Assembly (NCBI GenBank): GCA_031417915.1
Contig: JANOWN010000011.1
Location: 1 to 64,000 of the forward strand
Direction of reading: 5' to 3'
Length of the DNA: 64,000 bases
Source: Methylotenera_A sp031417915
GTDB taxonomy: Bacteria > Pseudomonadota > Gammaproteobacteria > Burkholderiales > Methylophilaceae
Numbering within the stretch: position 1 is the first letter of the stretch; each line of letters opens with the position of its first letter. Positions 33,908 through 43,581 of the stretch are shown in pieces. Below the pieces are notes generated by a model, which saw nothing but the letters and a program-made list of their open reading frames with translations, was not told the origin of the DNA and made no database searches. The translations under genes and the position numbers were made by a program.

Positions 33908-34533
33908 GTTTTTATATATTCAATGACATTGTAAGGCATTAAATAGCGCGCGCTTTGGCCTGTTTTTAAAGCTTCGCGAATTTTAGTGGCAGAAATATCC
34001 AGCGGCGTAATGGACTGCATGTGAATATAACCTGCTGATTTTTCAGATAAATCACCCACATTTTCGGTGTAATTATCTTGCAAAAAAGTGGCAAGTTCAT
34101 CGGGTAGCTTTGGCTGGTTTTCCGCATTTGGTCGCTGCACCAAAATGATGTGGCAGTGGGCGAGCAGTTCGCGCCAGCGATGCCAAGTGTTGAGTTTTAC
34201 AAACGCATCGCTACCCATCACCCAACACAGCACAAGCTCTTGCCCCAACTCTTCGCGCAAAGAAACCAGCGTATCGAACGTGTAAGAAGCGCCGGTGCGC
34301 GCCAATTCACGCGTATCCAGTTTAAATAATGGGTTGTTGCAAATGGCCAGCTCCACCATGGCGGCGCGATGGCCAGCCGACACTTCTGGCGCGGGTTTGT
34401 GCGGCGGATTTGCGGCAGGAATAAAGCGCATCTCGCTAAAGTTGAGCGCAGCAGCCAGCTCTTGCGCCGCGCGCAAATGGCCGTAATGAATGGGATTAAA
34501 TGTACCGCCTAGTAAGCCAATTAACTTCAACAT
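33889..34533 (-). CDS. nadD: nicotinate-nucleotide adenylyltransferase NadD
   Basis: NadD makes deamido-NAD from nicotinate mononucleotide and ATP. The 214-residue protein has GGTFNPIHYGH (9-19) and the C-terminal SATKIREAL motif. It is the last gene of the leuS-lptE-holA-proA-nadD run; rsfS and rlmH, which often follow it, are absent because the biotin operon converges here. A long inverted repeat lies between it and proA. Confidence 0.95.
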   Translation of the reverse strand: MLKLIGLLGGTFNPIHYGHLRAAQELAAALNFSEMRFIPAANPPHKPAPEVSAGHRAAMVELAICNNPLFKLDTRELARTGASYTFDTLVSLREELGQELVLCWVMGSDAFVKLNTWHRWRELLAHCHIILVQRPNAENQPKLPDELATFLQDNYTENVGDLSEKSAGYIHMQSITPLDISATKIREALKTGQSARYLMPYNVIEYIKTHKLYA

Positions 34534-34677
34534 AAAAGACCTTTAGATAATGTAGCGAGCGAAGTTAGGGCAAGGCAAGAGTTGGCGAGAAACTGGAATG
34601 CATGCTTATTACATGAGCATTTCGAGTCAATTTTTAACGCAGCATTCACGAGCGCAGCCATTATTTTAAGGTCTTTT
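34534..34677. repeat. long inverted repeat (about 145 bp) between nadD and proA
   Basis: The ends AAAAGACCTTTAGATAATG and CATTATTTTAAGGTCTTTT are inverted copies; the interior (GCAAGGCAAGAG, GAAACTGGAATGCATG, TTACATGAGCATTTCGAG, AACGCAGCATTC) parallels the reverse complement of the element at 13230-13351. It fills the gap between two same-strand genes and reaches the proA stop codon. Confidence 0.75.
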
Positions 34678-35942
34678 TAGGTGCGCACTTGCCCATCGCC
34701 TAAAACAATGTATTTAAGCGATGTTAAGCCTTCTAAACCAACAGGGCCGCGCGCGTGCAGTTTGTCGGTCGAGATGCCAATTTCAGCGCCCAAGCCATAT
34801 TCAAAGCCATCGGCGAACCTAGTGGAAGCATTTACCATTACGCTACTGGAATCCACTTCGCGCAAAAATTTGCGCGCCGCCGTGTAGTTTTCGGTGACGA
34901 TGCTTTCTGTGTGTTGCGATGAATATTGGTTGATGTGTGCAATCGCTTCATCCACGTCGCTTACCACTTTGCACGAGATAATCGCCGCTAAATACTCGGT
35001 GTAATAATCTTCTTCAGTCGCAGCTTTGGCAGATTTAACAAGCGCGCAAGTTTCCGCGCAACCGCGTATTTCAATGCCTCTGGAAGCCAGCATTGACGCC
35101 AGTGCTGGCAGCATCGATTTAGCAACGCTACGCGCCACCAATAAAGATTCTGCCGTGTTGCAAGTGCCTAAACGTTGCGCCTTGCTGTTTTCTACAATGC
35201 GCATCGCTTTGTCCAAATCGGCGTCATCATCCACATACACGTGGCAATTGCCATCCAAATGTTTGATGACAGGAATGCGCGCATCATTCGAAATGCGCTC
35301 AATCAAGCCCTTGCCGCCGCGTGGTACGATGACATCGACATACTCTTTCATGGTGATGAGCTCGCCCACCGCAGCGCGGTCGGTTGTTTCCACCACTTGC
35401 ACCGCAGATTTAGGCAAGCCTGCTTTTTCTAAACCTTCGTGGACGAGTTTTGCCAAGGCCTGATTACAATGAATCGCCTCAGAACCGCCACGCAAAATGG
35501 CTGCGTTGCCAGATTTAATGCACAGCCCAGCCGCATCAACTGTCACGTTTGGGCGTGCTTCGTAAATAATGCCGATGACACCCAAAGGTACGCGCATCTG
35601 CCCAACTTGTATGCCGCTTGGGCGATATTTAAAGTTAAACATTTCGCCGATTGGGTCTGGCAGGGCAGCGACTTGTTGTAAACCTTCGGCCATCGCGTTG
35701 ACAGATTTTTCGGTGAGCGTCAAACGATCCAACATTGCTTCATCTAAGCCGTTGGCTTTGGCCGCGTCACAATCTTGCTTGTTTGCCCTTAAAAGTGCAG
35801 ATTTTTCGCGCACAATCGCGCTTGCGATAAAGTTTAGTGCCTGATTTTTGCTGTTGGTGTCAGCCGCGGCCATTTCGCGCGAAGCTTTGCGCGCCGCAAT
35901 GCCAACTTTTTGCATATAATTTTTAATGTCCATAACGACCAT
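34677..35942 (-). CDS. proA: gamma-glutamyl phosphate reductase ProA
   Basis: ProA reduces glutamyl-5-phosphate to the semialdehyde in proline synthesis. The 421-residue aldehyde-dehydrogenase-type protein shows IYEARPNVTVDAA, the catalytic cysteine in QRLGTCNTAES, and FADGFEYGLGAEIGIST. Starts at 35942 (AGAAG eight bases ahead) or at a second ATG at 35933 are both possible. The stop codon is inside the end of the long inverted repeat. Confidence 0.96.
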   Translation of the reverse strand: MVVMDIKNYMQKVGIAARKASREMAAADTNSKNQALNFIASAIVREKSALLRANKQDCDAAKANGLDEAMLDRLTLTEKSVNAMAEGLQQVAALPDPIGEMFNFKYRPSGIQVGQMRVPLGVIGIIYEARPNVTVDAAGLCIKSGNAAILRGGSEAIHCNQALAKLVHEGLEKAGLPKSAVQVVETTDRAAVGELITMKEYVDVIVPRGGKGLIERISNDARIPVIKHLDGNCHVYVDDDADLDKAMRIVENSKAQRLGTCNTAESLLVARSVAKSMLPALASMLASRGIEIRGCAETCALVKSAKAATEEDYYTEYLAAIISCKVVSDVDEAIAHINQYSSQHTESIVTENYTAARKFLREVDSSSVMVNASTRFADGFEYGLGAEIGISTDKLHARGPVGLEGLTSLKYIVLGDGQVRT

Positions 35943-35954
35943 TATACGTGCTTC

Positions 35955-36986
35955 TTAACGGCCGCGCACTTTGGCTAAACCAAAGCACAATCGTGAGAGT
36001 TCCAGCCATGCGTCGCCTTGCATCACACCCTTGGCGGTTCGGTCGATGTGGCAGAGTTTTTGCAGCGCGGCTTCTAGCTGGCGCAAGCTCAGTCGGCCAA
36101 GCGCGCGTTTGACTAAATTTTGCCTATCGCCATAAATGCGCGCGTTGGTCATGGCGTTCATCACATTTTCGCCACGCGCTTCGGCCTGTTTAACGCGCAC
36201 CAAAGGCCGCAACACCCACATGAGTGGGTTCATCACCGCAATGGCGTTTTCGCCTTCATCCTGCAAGCCTTGCAGAATGCGCGAAGTGCGCGCTGCATCG
36301 CCCGCCAATACAGCTTCACCAAGCTGAAACGCGTCATAGCGAGACACGTTTAGCACCGATTCACGCACTGCCTCAGCGCTGATTTCGCCTACTGGGTAAA
36401 GCAATGCCAACTTCTGAATTTCTTGATGTGCCGCCAATAAATTGCCTTCCACTTGATGTGCAATAAACGCCAAACTAGCTGCATCGGTGCTTTGATTTTG
36501 TTGCGTTAATCTAGCTGCAAGCCATTGTGGAAGCTGGTTTGGCGCAATTTCTTTTAACTCAATTAAGGTGCTGGCGCTTTGTAAGTTGCTAAACCATGCG
36601 CTATTTTTGGCTTCGCGCTCTAAGCTTGGCAAAGTAATAATCGTCGTGGTATCGGGGATTAAGTTGGCCGCCAATTCGCTGAGCGCTTTACCGCCATCTA
36701 CGCCAGGTTTTCCGCTGGGAATGTGAATTTCGAGAATGCGTTTAGACGAAAAAAGTGACAGCGCTTGTGAAAACTGTTGAACTTGCTGCCAGTTAAAATT
36801 ACGCTCGACAATAAAACTCGCTCGCTCGTCTGCACCTGAACCTGTATCTGGACTTGCTTTGCGCGCCGCATTCCGTATGGTGTCTAGACATTCGCTTTGC
36901 GCCAGCGGCTCGTCACCAACCAGCACATAAAGCGGCGATAAAGTATTGCTGAGGTGTTGTTTGAGTTGGTTTGAATCTAAGCGCAT
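35955..36986 (-). CDS. holA: DNA polymerase III delta subunit HolA
   Basis: HolA is the clamp-loader subunit that opens the beta sliding clamp. The 343-residue protein has the expected N-terminal QLKQHLSNTLSPLYVLVGDEPL, and the C-terminal collar domain with YGDRQNLVKRALGRLS. Family length is about 340. It lies 14 bases after lptE, the usual lptE-holA order. Confidence 0.94.
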   Translation of the reverse strand: MRLDSNQLKQHLSNTLSPLYVLVGDEPLAQSECLDTIRNAARKASPDTGSGADERASFIVERNFNWQQVQQFSQALSLFSSKRILEIHIPSGKPGVDGGKALSELAANLIPDTTTIITLPSLEREAKNSAWFSNLQSASTLIELKEIAPNQLPQWLAARLTQQNQSTDAASLAFIAHQVEGNLLAAHQEIQKLALLYPVGEISAEAVRESVLNVSRYDAFQLGEAVLAGDAARTSRILQGLQDEGENAIAVMNPLMWVLRPLVRVKQAEARGENVMNAMTNARIYGDRQNLVKRALGRLSLRQLEAALQKLCHIDRTAKGVMQGDAWLELSRLCFGLAKVRGR

Positions 36987-37000
36987 TATTGAAAAGGCGC

Positions 37001-37489
37001 TTATTTTTTAAGCGCGGATAACCTACGAATTAAATTGCTAATCACGTCTTGCTGCATGTTCTCGTTGAGGCGTTTTTCTTCACCTTGTTTCGCCAGCAAA
37101 TTCGCATCGCTGTAGGTAAAATCGCGCCGCGCTTCGACTGTTTGTGTTTGGCTCCACAGCTCGGCGCCAGCAGATTTGGTGCGGTAATGTACGCGGTAAT
37201 ACAGTTCAAACTCGTTCACCGTACCGGCGCCTGCTAAAGACAAAATACGTTTTTCGCTCTCTTCGCCCACCATTTCTAGCAGTAATTCAGCGCCCTCAGC
37301 GCTAGGCAGCACTTTTACGCCATTATTGGTGAGTGATTTATTGAGATTTTTTGTAATCACCAGCGTATTGCCTTGAATGAATATGCTGTTGAACGACACA
37401 TCAGTTGCGCCGCGCAAATGAAAGCCGCAGCCAACTAGGCCGGCTAGAAGCGTTACAAAAAACAGGGCACGAAAACTGAGTTTTAGCAT
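37001..37489 (-). CDS. lptE: LPS-assembly lipoprotein LptE
   Basis: LptE is the outer-membrane lipoprotein plug of the LptD barrel that inserts lipopolysaccharide. The 162-residue protein has lipobox LVGC (C21) followed by the family start GFHLRG. Its partner lptD is in the same window (46637-49072) but in a different operon. The ATG directly follows the leuS stop. Confidence 0.93.
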   Translation of the reverse strand: MLKLSFRALFFVTLLAGLVGCGFHLRGATDVSFNSIFIQGNTLVITKNLNKSLTNNGVKVLPSAEGAELLLEMVGEESEKRILSLAGAGTVNEFELYYRVHYRTKSAGAELWSQTQTVEARRDFTYSDANLLAKQGEEKRLNENMQQDVISNLIRRLSALKK

Positions 37490-40063
37490 TTAAGCAATCA
37501 CCACATTCACCAATTTATTTGGCACAACAATGATTTTACGCACAGATGTGCCTTCTAGCAAAAACTTTGTCACATAAACTTGTTCAAGCGTTATTTTTTC
37601 GATAGCTTCTTTGCTGGCTTCGCGCGAAACAGTGAGGTTGCCGCGCAATTTTCCGTTCACTTGAATCACATATTCTATCGCGTCTTGCACCATGGCGGCT
37701 TTGTCAGAGGCGGGCCAGGAGGCGTATAGAATATGGCTTGCAGGGCATAGTTCTTGCCATAAAGCTTGGCAAATATGCGGCACGATTGGCGATAATAACA
37801 ACGCGACGTTTTGCAACACTTCTTGGCGCACGCTGCGAGTTGTTTCGTCAGTCGCCTCAATTTTCGCAAGCGCGTTCATTAATTCCATCACGCTAGAAAT
37901 CGCCGTGTTAAAACTATGACGGCGACCATAGTCATCCCCCACTTTTTCGATGGTTTGGTGCAATTGCAAACGCAAGTTTTTGAGTTCGGGTGTTAATTCG
38001 CCAGATTCATACGCTGCGATTTGGCCTAATTCCACATGCTCATAACAAGCTTTCCACAAGCGTTTTAAAAAGCGGCTCGCGCCTTCAACACCACTATCTG
38101 CCCATTCTAGGCTTTGGTCTGGCGGTGCTGCAAACATCATAAAAAGCCGTGCTGTATCTGCGCCGTAATTATCGATTAAAGCTTGCGGATCAACTGTATT
38201 GCCTTTGGATTTGCTCATTTTTGAGCCATCTTTTAGCACCATGCCTTGCGTGAGCAAGTTGGTAAACGGTTCGTCATTTTTAATCAAACCCACATCGCGC
38301 ATCAGTTTGTTAAAAAAGCGTGCGTATAACAAATGCAAAATTGCATGCTCAATACCACCTACATATTGGTCAACTGGCAACCAATAATTAGCGCGTTCGT
38401 CACACATTTTATCTGCATCAAAACTTGCATAACGCGCAAAATACCAGCTAGATTCAAAAAACGTATCTAAAGTATCCGTCTCTCGCGTCGCTTTGCCGCC
38501 GCAAGTCGGGCAGGTGGTTTCGTAAAAACTTGGATCTTTTTTAATCGGCGAGCCTACACCGTCCATGGTGACATTCTCTGGAAGCACCACTGGAAGCTGC
38601 TCTGCAGGCACAGGTACTTCGCCACATTTTGCGCAGTGAATAATTGGAATCGGGCAACCCCAATAGCGTTGGCGGGAAACGCCCCAATCGCGTAGGCGGA
38701 ATTGGGTGCGTTTTTTACCTAAGTTTTTTGCTTCTAAATCGGCAGAAATAGCGTCAAAAGCTGGCTCAAAATTTAAGCCATCGTATTTGCCTGAGTTGAG
38801 ACACATACCATTTTTGCTAGCGTACCACTCAAACCACCGGTCTGTAGTGAAGTCAGTGGCGACTTCTGCATAAAACTTTTGAAGTTCACGTTCACTTGTT
38901 TCAAGCGCAAGATTTTTTCTCGTATCCGCTAAAGTTTGCTTGACCCACTTATCACTTTCTTGTGCGTCAATGACTTGCTTGATTGGCAAACTATATTTTT
39001 TTGCAAACTCAAAATCGCGTTCATCATGCGCGGGCACTGCCATCACCGCACCTTCGCCATAGCTAGCTAATACATAGTTAGCCACCCACACGGGTAATTG
39101 TTCACCATTCAACGGGTGCGTGACAAATAAGCCCGTTGCCATGCCTTTTTTCTCAGCCGTAGCAACATCTGCTTCGGCAACGCTGCCGCGTTTACATTCG
39201 GCAATAAATTCAGCGAGTTTAGGGTTATTTTTTGCGGCTAAAGTCGCAAGTGCATGTTCTGCCGCTACCGCAACATAAGTCGCGCCCATCAAAGTATCTG
39301 GGCGAGTGGTGTACACTTTTAAATTACCGCTTTGTAACTTATCATTTACCCCGATAATCGGAAACTCTACTTCGCAACCGTAGCTTTTGCCTATCCAGTT
39401 GCGTTGCATGGTTTTTACTTGCTCTGGCCAGCCGTCGAGTTTATCCAAGTCGTTCAGCAACTCTTCGGCATAGGCGGTGATTTTCATAAAATACTGCGGA
39501 ATATCGCGTTTTTCTACTAACGCGCCGCTGCGCCAGCCACGACCATCAATGACTTGTTCATTGGCTAGCACCGTGCCGTCAACAGGATCCCAATTCACTG
39601 TTGCGGTTTTTTTGTAGATGAGGCCTTTTTTGAAAAGCTCCGTAAAAAGCCATTGTTCCCATTTGTAATATTCTGGCCTACACGTTGCGATTTCTCTATC
39701 CCAATCGACGCCCAAACCCAATTGTTTGAGCTGGGTTTTCATGTGCTCAATATTTTCATATGTCCATTTGGCAGGTGCGGTTTTATTGGCAATGGCGGCA
39801 TTTTCCGCAGGCAAGCCAAATGCATACCACCCCATGGGTTGCATGACGTTATAGCCTTTCATTTTGTGAAAACGGCTGAGTACATCGCCAATGGTGTAGT
39901 TGCGCACATGCCCCATATGTAGGCGACCACTTGGATAAGGGAACATCGAGAGGCAATAATATTTTGGCTTATCTGAGTTTTCAGAGGCGGCAAATGTTTG
40001 ATTGGCCTCCCAATATTGCTGCGCTTGTTGTTCTATTTCTTTGAATGGATATTGCTGCTGCAT
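37490..40063 (-). CDS. leuS: leucyl-tRNA synthetase LeuS
   Basis: LeuS charges tRNA-Leu. The 857-residue class I enzyme shows FPYPSGRLHMGHVRNY (HIGH variant HMGH), KMSKSKGNTVDP, an editing domain, and zinc-binding CAKC...CPTC pairs. Standard length. First gene of the leuS-lptE-holA-proA-nadD run. Confidence 0.98.
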   Translation of the reverse strand: MQQQYPFKEIEQQAQQYWEANQTFAASENSDKPKYYCLSMFPYPSGRLHMGHVRNYTIGDVLSRFHKMKGYNVMQPMGWYAFGLPAENAAIANKTAPAKWTYENIEHMKTQLKQLGLGVDWDREIATCRPEYYKWEQWLFTELFKKGLIYKKTATVNWDPVDGTVLANEQVIDGRGWRSGALVEKRDIPQYFMKITAYAEELLNDLDKLDGWPEQVKTMQRNWIGKSYGCEVEFPIIGVNDKLQSGNLKVYTTRPDTLMGATYVAVAAEHALATLAAKNNPKLAEFIAECKRGSVAEADVATAEKKGMATGLFVTHPLNGEQLPVWVANYVLASYGEGAVMAVPAHDERDFEFAKKYSLPIKQVIDAQESDKWVKQTLADTRKNLALETSERELQKFYAEVATDFTTDRWFEWYASKNGMCLNSGKYDGLNFEPAFDAISADLEAKNLGKKRTQFRLRDWGVSRQRYWGCPIPIIHCAKCGEVPVPAEQLPVVLPENVTMDGVGSPIKKDPSFYETTCPTCGGKATRETDTLDTFFESSWYFARYASFDADKMCDERANYWLPVDQYVGGIEHAILHLLYARFFNKLMRDVGLIKNDEPFTNLLTQGMVLKDGSKMSKSKGNTVDPQALIDNYGADTARLFMMFAAPPDQSLEWADSGVEGASRFLKRLWKACYEHVELGQIAAYESGELTPELKNLRLQLHQTIEKVGDDYGRRHSFNTAISSVMELMNALAKIEATDETTRSVRQEVLQNVALLLSPIVPHICQALWQELCPASHILYASWPASDKAAMVQDAIEYVIQVNGKLRGNLTVSREASKEAIEKITLEQVYVTKFLLEGTSVRKIIVVPNKLVNVVIA

Positions 40064-40302
40064 GGCTGTGCGCGGGTAAAAAGTTAAAGTGAGATTATAC
40101 CTTTGGCGTGTGAATAATGCGATTTATCGCATATATTCCACGGACAAGACCTTTACGGTCTGAAGGCATCGTTTTTGGCGTGGCTGTGAAGAAGCTAAGA
40201 GTGGACAATATTTAAGGGTAAACAAAAGTTAAAATTTTTGTAAGGAATTTGTCTTCTATACGACTAAGTTAGTATAGCTAAATTTTAAATAGGAAGCCGA
40301 AA
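40064..40302. other. non-coding gap between leuS and the chemoreceptor-like gene
   Basis: This 239-base divergent gap has no reading frame. It contains small hairpins (ATGCGA-TTTA-TCGCAT; GACC-TTTAC-GGTC) of unknown role and an AGGAAG ribosome site at its right end. No confident promoter pair was found. Confidence 0.4.
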
Positions 40303-41250
40303 ATGAAATTGAATGTGACGCAGAAAATCTTGGTGGGTTATGTGGTGGGTTTTATTTTACTCATGGCGTTTGCAGCCTTAACTTTATTTAATGGTAAAAA
40401 AATTGAGGCGACCACGGTGGCGCTTTCGCAAGAAAAAATTCCTGGATTAATTGCTGTCGCTAGCCTAAAAAGTAACGTGCAGGCACAGAGTAATCAATTG
40501 TATGAGCTTTATGCGACGAATGATCAAGCCGTATTTACTAAGCAGCATGAGGCCACCATTGCTGAGATGCAGCAACAAGTCGCAAAATTGCAATCGCTTG
40601 CAGAATACAAATCATATGAAGCCGAGCTGGCAAAAATGGGCGCAAAACAAGCAGCACTCACTAATCAATTTGTGCAGATTATGCGCCAGCCAGAAGTGGA
40701 TTGGGATGCCGCGCGCGAGGCTTTGTCTGCATTTAGCGAAAGTGCTAATCAGATGGGCGTGGCTTTAGATGGCTTAGTAGAAACTGTTTCAGATCAAACG
40801 CTTGCAAGTGCAAACGCATCAAAAAATCTCACAGAGCAGTTAATTAATTTGGCTTTAGTATTGGCTGGGTTAACGTTTTTAGGCGTACTTGCCGCAGCAT
40901 ATTATAGCCATCGCCAAGTGGCTGTGCCGCTTAGAGAAATTAGCGATGTGCTGGGAGGAATTGCTGCGCGCAAAGATTTAACTTATCGAATTAAGCAGCG
41001 CAGTGATGACGAAATTGGAAAAATTTCAGCAGCGACGAATAACTTGTTAGAAGAGTTTCAAAAATTGGCGCGCACGCTAGACGGCACGGCGCAAGAGGTG
41101 AACCGCACTAGCAAAAATTTAACTGAAATTGCAGAGGCTGCGAAAGTGAATATGACAGCCACCAGTGCCGATGCATTAAAAACCTCCACCACAAAGTTAC
41201 AAAAACTGGCTGACAATATGCACAGTCAAATTAGGCTGCTAAATTTTTAA
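40303..41250 (+). CDS. chemoreceptor-like membrane protein without signalling tip
   Basis: The 315-residue protein has a membrane segment (about 11-30), a periplasmic four-helix-bundle-like region (35-185), a second membrane segment (about 188-210, LALVLAGLTFLGVLAAAYYS), and a HAMP domain (210-262, VPLREISDVLGGIAA). After about 50 more residues it stops, without the long antiparallel hairpin and the conserved tip that contact CheA/CheW. The last residues (LQKLADNMHSQIRLLNF) resemble the far C-terminal end of full chemoreceptors, which suggests an internal deletion. An AGGAAG ribosome site precedes the ATG. It cannot signal like a normal MCP; a non-chemotaxis role is inferred. Confidence 0.8.
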   Translation: MKLNVTQKILVGYVVGFILLMAFAALTLFNGKKIEATTVALSQEKIPGLIAVASLKSNVQAQSNQLYELYATNDQAVFTKQHEATIAEMQQQVAKLQSLAEYKSYEAELAKMGAKQAALTNQFVQIMRQPEVDWDAAREALSAFSESANQMGVALDGLVETVSDQTLASANASKNLTEQLINLALVLAGLTFLGVLAAAYYSHRQVAVPLREISDVLGGIAARKDLTYRIKQRSDDEIGKISAATNNLLEEFQKLARTLDGTAQEVNRTSKNLTEIAEAAKVNMTATSADALKTSTTKLQKLADNMHSQIRLLNF

Positions 41251-42857
41251 TTGTTAGTGTTATGCTTTTTATCTGTTTTTTGCTTAGCAAGCCATTGTTC
41301 ATGCGTCATGATGACAACAACATCGCCCTTATAAGGTTGAATGTATTCAACGGGTTGTTGGCCGAGTTCTTCTTTGCTTTCAAAATATTCAATCAAACGG
41401 CCGCTAGGGTGTGCTGTAAACCATTGTTCTATATTGCCTTTAACGATAGTAGGCGATTGATTAAGTCTGCCTATAAAGTTATAAATGCCAGGGTATTTGC
41501 CAGAATGCGCCAGTGGGATATGCTGCGATTCCAGTAATTTTAGCTTGGCACTAATAGGCCGCACATCATAAGCATCGCCCGCAGTGCGCATGACGACAAA
41601 TAAGGTGATGGAAGTTATGGCGATAGAAAAGTAAGCGAGCTGCATTACACTTTGCTGGGTTGAGCGTTTTGGCAAGCAAAACATCAACACGCCAAGTGCT
41701 ATAACAAAATAGCCTAGCCATTGCGGTAACTGTTGCAGCCAATTAGCTACGTTGCTGTGCGTGCTTGCATAGTGTGGTAAAGCAATGAAAATTAAACCAG
41801 TGGCAATGGTGATAAGACTAATTGGCAACACATAGTTGCGTACGTTTGTTTGGCTATTTTCGATACATCTTGCGATCAAAAGCGCCAAGGCAGGAAAAAG
41901 TGGCAACACGTAATGCACTTGTTTGCCGCTAATGAATGAAAATGCCACAAATACCGGCAGCGCCCAAGCCAAGCAAAGGCGAATGCCCATATCCAAGATT
42001 TTTTGTTTGAATAGCCCTTTCCAAAAAGCACCCCAAAAAAACCAAGGAAAAAACAGCAAAGGCAAATAGGCCAAGTACCACCAAAAAGGGCGGTTGTGCG
42101 CGAATGAATCTATCATGCGGTGCGCGGTTTGTCCCCAAAAAATATCATGCTGATAAACGCTTCCACCATGCAATCCTGCGGGAATCGCCCAAAGCAAGCC
42201 AATCGCGACTCCACCAAGCACAGCGTAGACTAGCGGCAAATACCAATTCTTAGCGTTGATGTTTTTATCGCCGCCCCACCAAAATGCGAGCAAGGCCACA
42301 GGTAAAAGTTGCAACAAAATGGTTGGGCCTTTTGCTAATAAGCCGCCGCCGATGGCGAGTGTAAGTAATAACCAACCTTTATATTTTCTATCTTGCAGGG
42401 CAATCAGCAAGCCCAAAATGCCCAGCAAGGTGAAAAATGCAATCATCATATCGAACATAAGTGTGGTGGAGTAAATAATCCACAAGCCGCTTCCAATAAG
42501 GATGAGCGATGCATTATTTTTGATGTCAGCCTGATTAGGCCATAATCTACCCGCAATTTTTCGGGTGATAAATACGCTAGCTAGCGCGAATAAAGAGGGG
42601 ATGAGTCGTGGCCACCAATCGTTGACGCCAAAAATTTTCCAGCCAATATTAATCAGCCAAAATAATAGCGGCGGTTTGTGGCTATAGGCAACGCCATTGA
42701 GATAGGGCACCAAATAATCACCATTGAGCCACATATTCCAAGCAACGGTGACATAACGCGTTTCATCAATCGGAATGTACGAACGACTATTTAGACCTAG
42801 CAACACCAAAAAAAGCCATAACAGCAGAATTTGTAAATGGATTTTTTTTGGTGTCAC
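41247..42857 (-). CDS. ArnT-like membrane glycosyltransferase (GT83/PMT type)
   Basis: The 536-residue protein has about 12 hydrophobic segments and the GT83 signature DETRYVTVAWNMW near residue 30, followed by YSHKPPLLFWLI. Members move sugars from undecaprenyl phosphate to lipid A or other envelope acceptors. Donor and acceptor cannot be read; no arnA-type genes are nearby. It overlaps the convergent chemoreceptor-like gene by 4 bases. Confidence 0.87.
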   Translation of the reverse strand: MTPKKIHLQILLLWLFLVLLGLNSRSYIPIDETRYVTVAWNMWLNGDYLVPYLNGVAYSHKPPLLFWLINIGWKIFGVNDWWPRLIPSLFALASVFITRKIAGRLWPNQADIKNNASLILIGSGLWIIYSTTLMFDMMIAFFTLLGILGLLIALQDRKYKGWLLLTLAIGGGLLAKGPTILLQLLPVALLAFWWGGDKNINAKNWYLPLVYAVLGGVAIGLLWAIPAGLHGGSVYQHDIFWGQTAHRMIDSFAHNRPFWWYLAYLPLLFFPWFFWGAFWKGLFKQKILDMGIRLCLAWALPVFVAFSFISGKQVHYVLPLFPALALLIARCIENSQTNVRNYVLPISLITIATGLIFIALPHYASTHSNVANWLQQLPQWLGYFVIALGVLMFCLPKRSTQQSVMQLAYFSIAITSITLFVVMRTAGDAYDVRPISAKLKLLESQHIPLAHSGKYPGIYNFIGRLNQSPTIVKGNIEQWFTAHPSGRLIEYFESKEELGQQPVEYIQPYKGDVVVIMTHEQWLAKQKTDKKHNTNN

Positions 42858-42882
42858 GTTAGAGTTTGAATGAAAATTGAAG

Positions 42883-43536
42883 TTAGGCTAAAGCAGAAAA
42901 AATATTGGCCTTAATTGTGTCAAGCTTGCCCAGACCATTTATTCTGACATGTTTAGGCGCGCCTTTTTCACCACTTTTTGCCCAGTTGCCGTAATAGGCA
43001 ATCAAAGGTTCGGTTAAATTGTGATATTCGACTAAGCGTTTATTCACTACGTCTGGCGCTTCATCGGCGCGCTGCACTAGGTCTTCACCCGTAATGTCAT
43101 CTTTGCCCGCAACTTTTGGTGGATTAAATTTAATGTGATAGGTGCGACCAGATGCAATGTGCGAGCGACGGCCAGTCATGCGCTCCATTATCGCGCTATC
43201 TGGCACGTCAATTTCCACTACGTAATCAATCATCACGCCCGCATTTTTCATGGCGTCGGCTTGCGGAATAGTGCGCGGAAAGCCGTCGAACAGAAAGCCG
43301 TTGGCGCAATCAGCTTCTTTGATGCGCTCGCTCACCATGCCAATAATCACGCTATCGGGCACTAAACCACCGCTATCCATAAAGCTTTTGGCCTCCAAAC
43401 CTAGTGGCGTACACGCTTTAACCGCGGCGCGTAGCATGTCGCCAGTCGAAATTTGCGGGATATTAAAATGTTGTTTAATAAAAGTGGCCTGTGTGCCTTT
43501 GCCGGCGCCAGGTGCGCCAAGGAGGATAATACGCAT
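42883..43536 (-). CDS. adk: adenylate kinase
   Basis: Adk interconverts ATP + AMP and 2 ADP. The 217-residue protein has P-loop GAPGAGKGT (7-15), the AMP-binding FLFDGFPRT, and a long LID (TGRRSHIASGRTYHI) without zinc cysteines. It lies 45 bases downstream of rsmA on the same strand. Confidence 0.97.
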   Translation of the reverse strand: MRIILLGAPGAGKGTQATFIKQHFNIPQISTGDMLRAAVKACTPLGLEAKSFMDSGGLVPDSVIIGMVSERIKEADCANGFLFDGFPRTIPQADAMKNAGVMIDYVVEIDVPDSAIMERMTGRRSHIASGRTYHIKFNPPKVAGKDDITGEDLVQRADEAPDVVNKRLVEYHNLTEPLIAYYGNWAKSGEKGAPKHVRINGLGKLDTIKANIFSALA

Positions 43537-43581
43537 TGGATGAGTCTCGAAGAAAGTGAATAAATAAAAAAGGTGATTATA

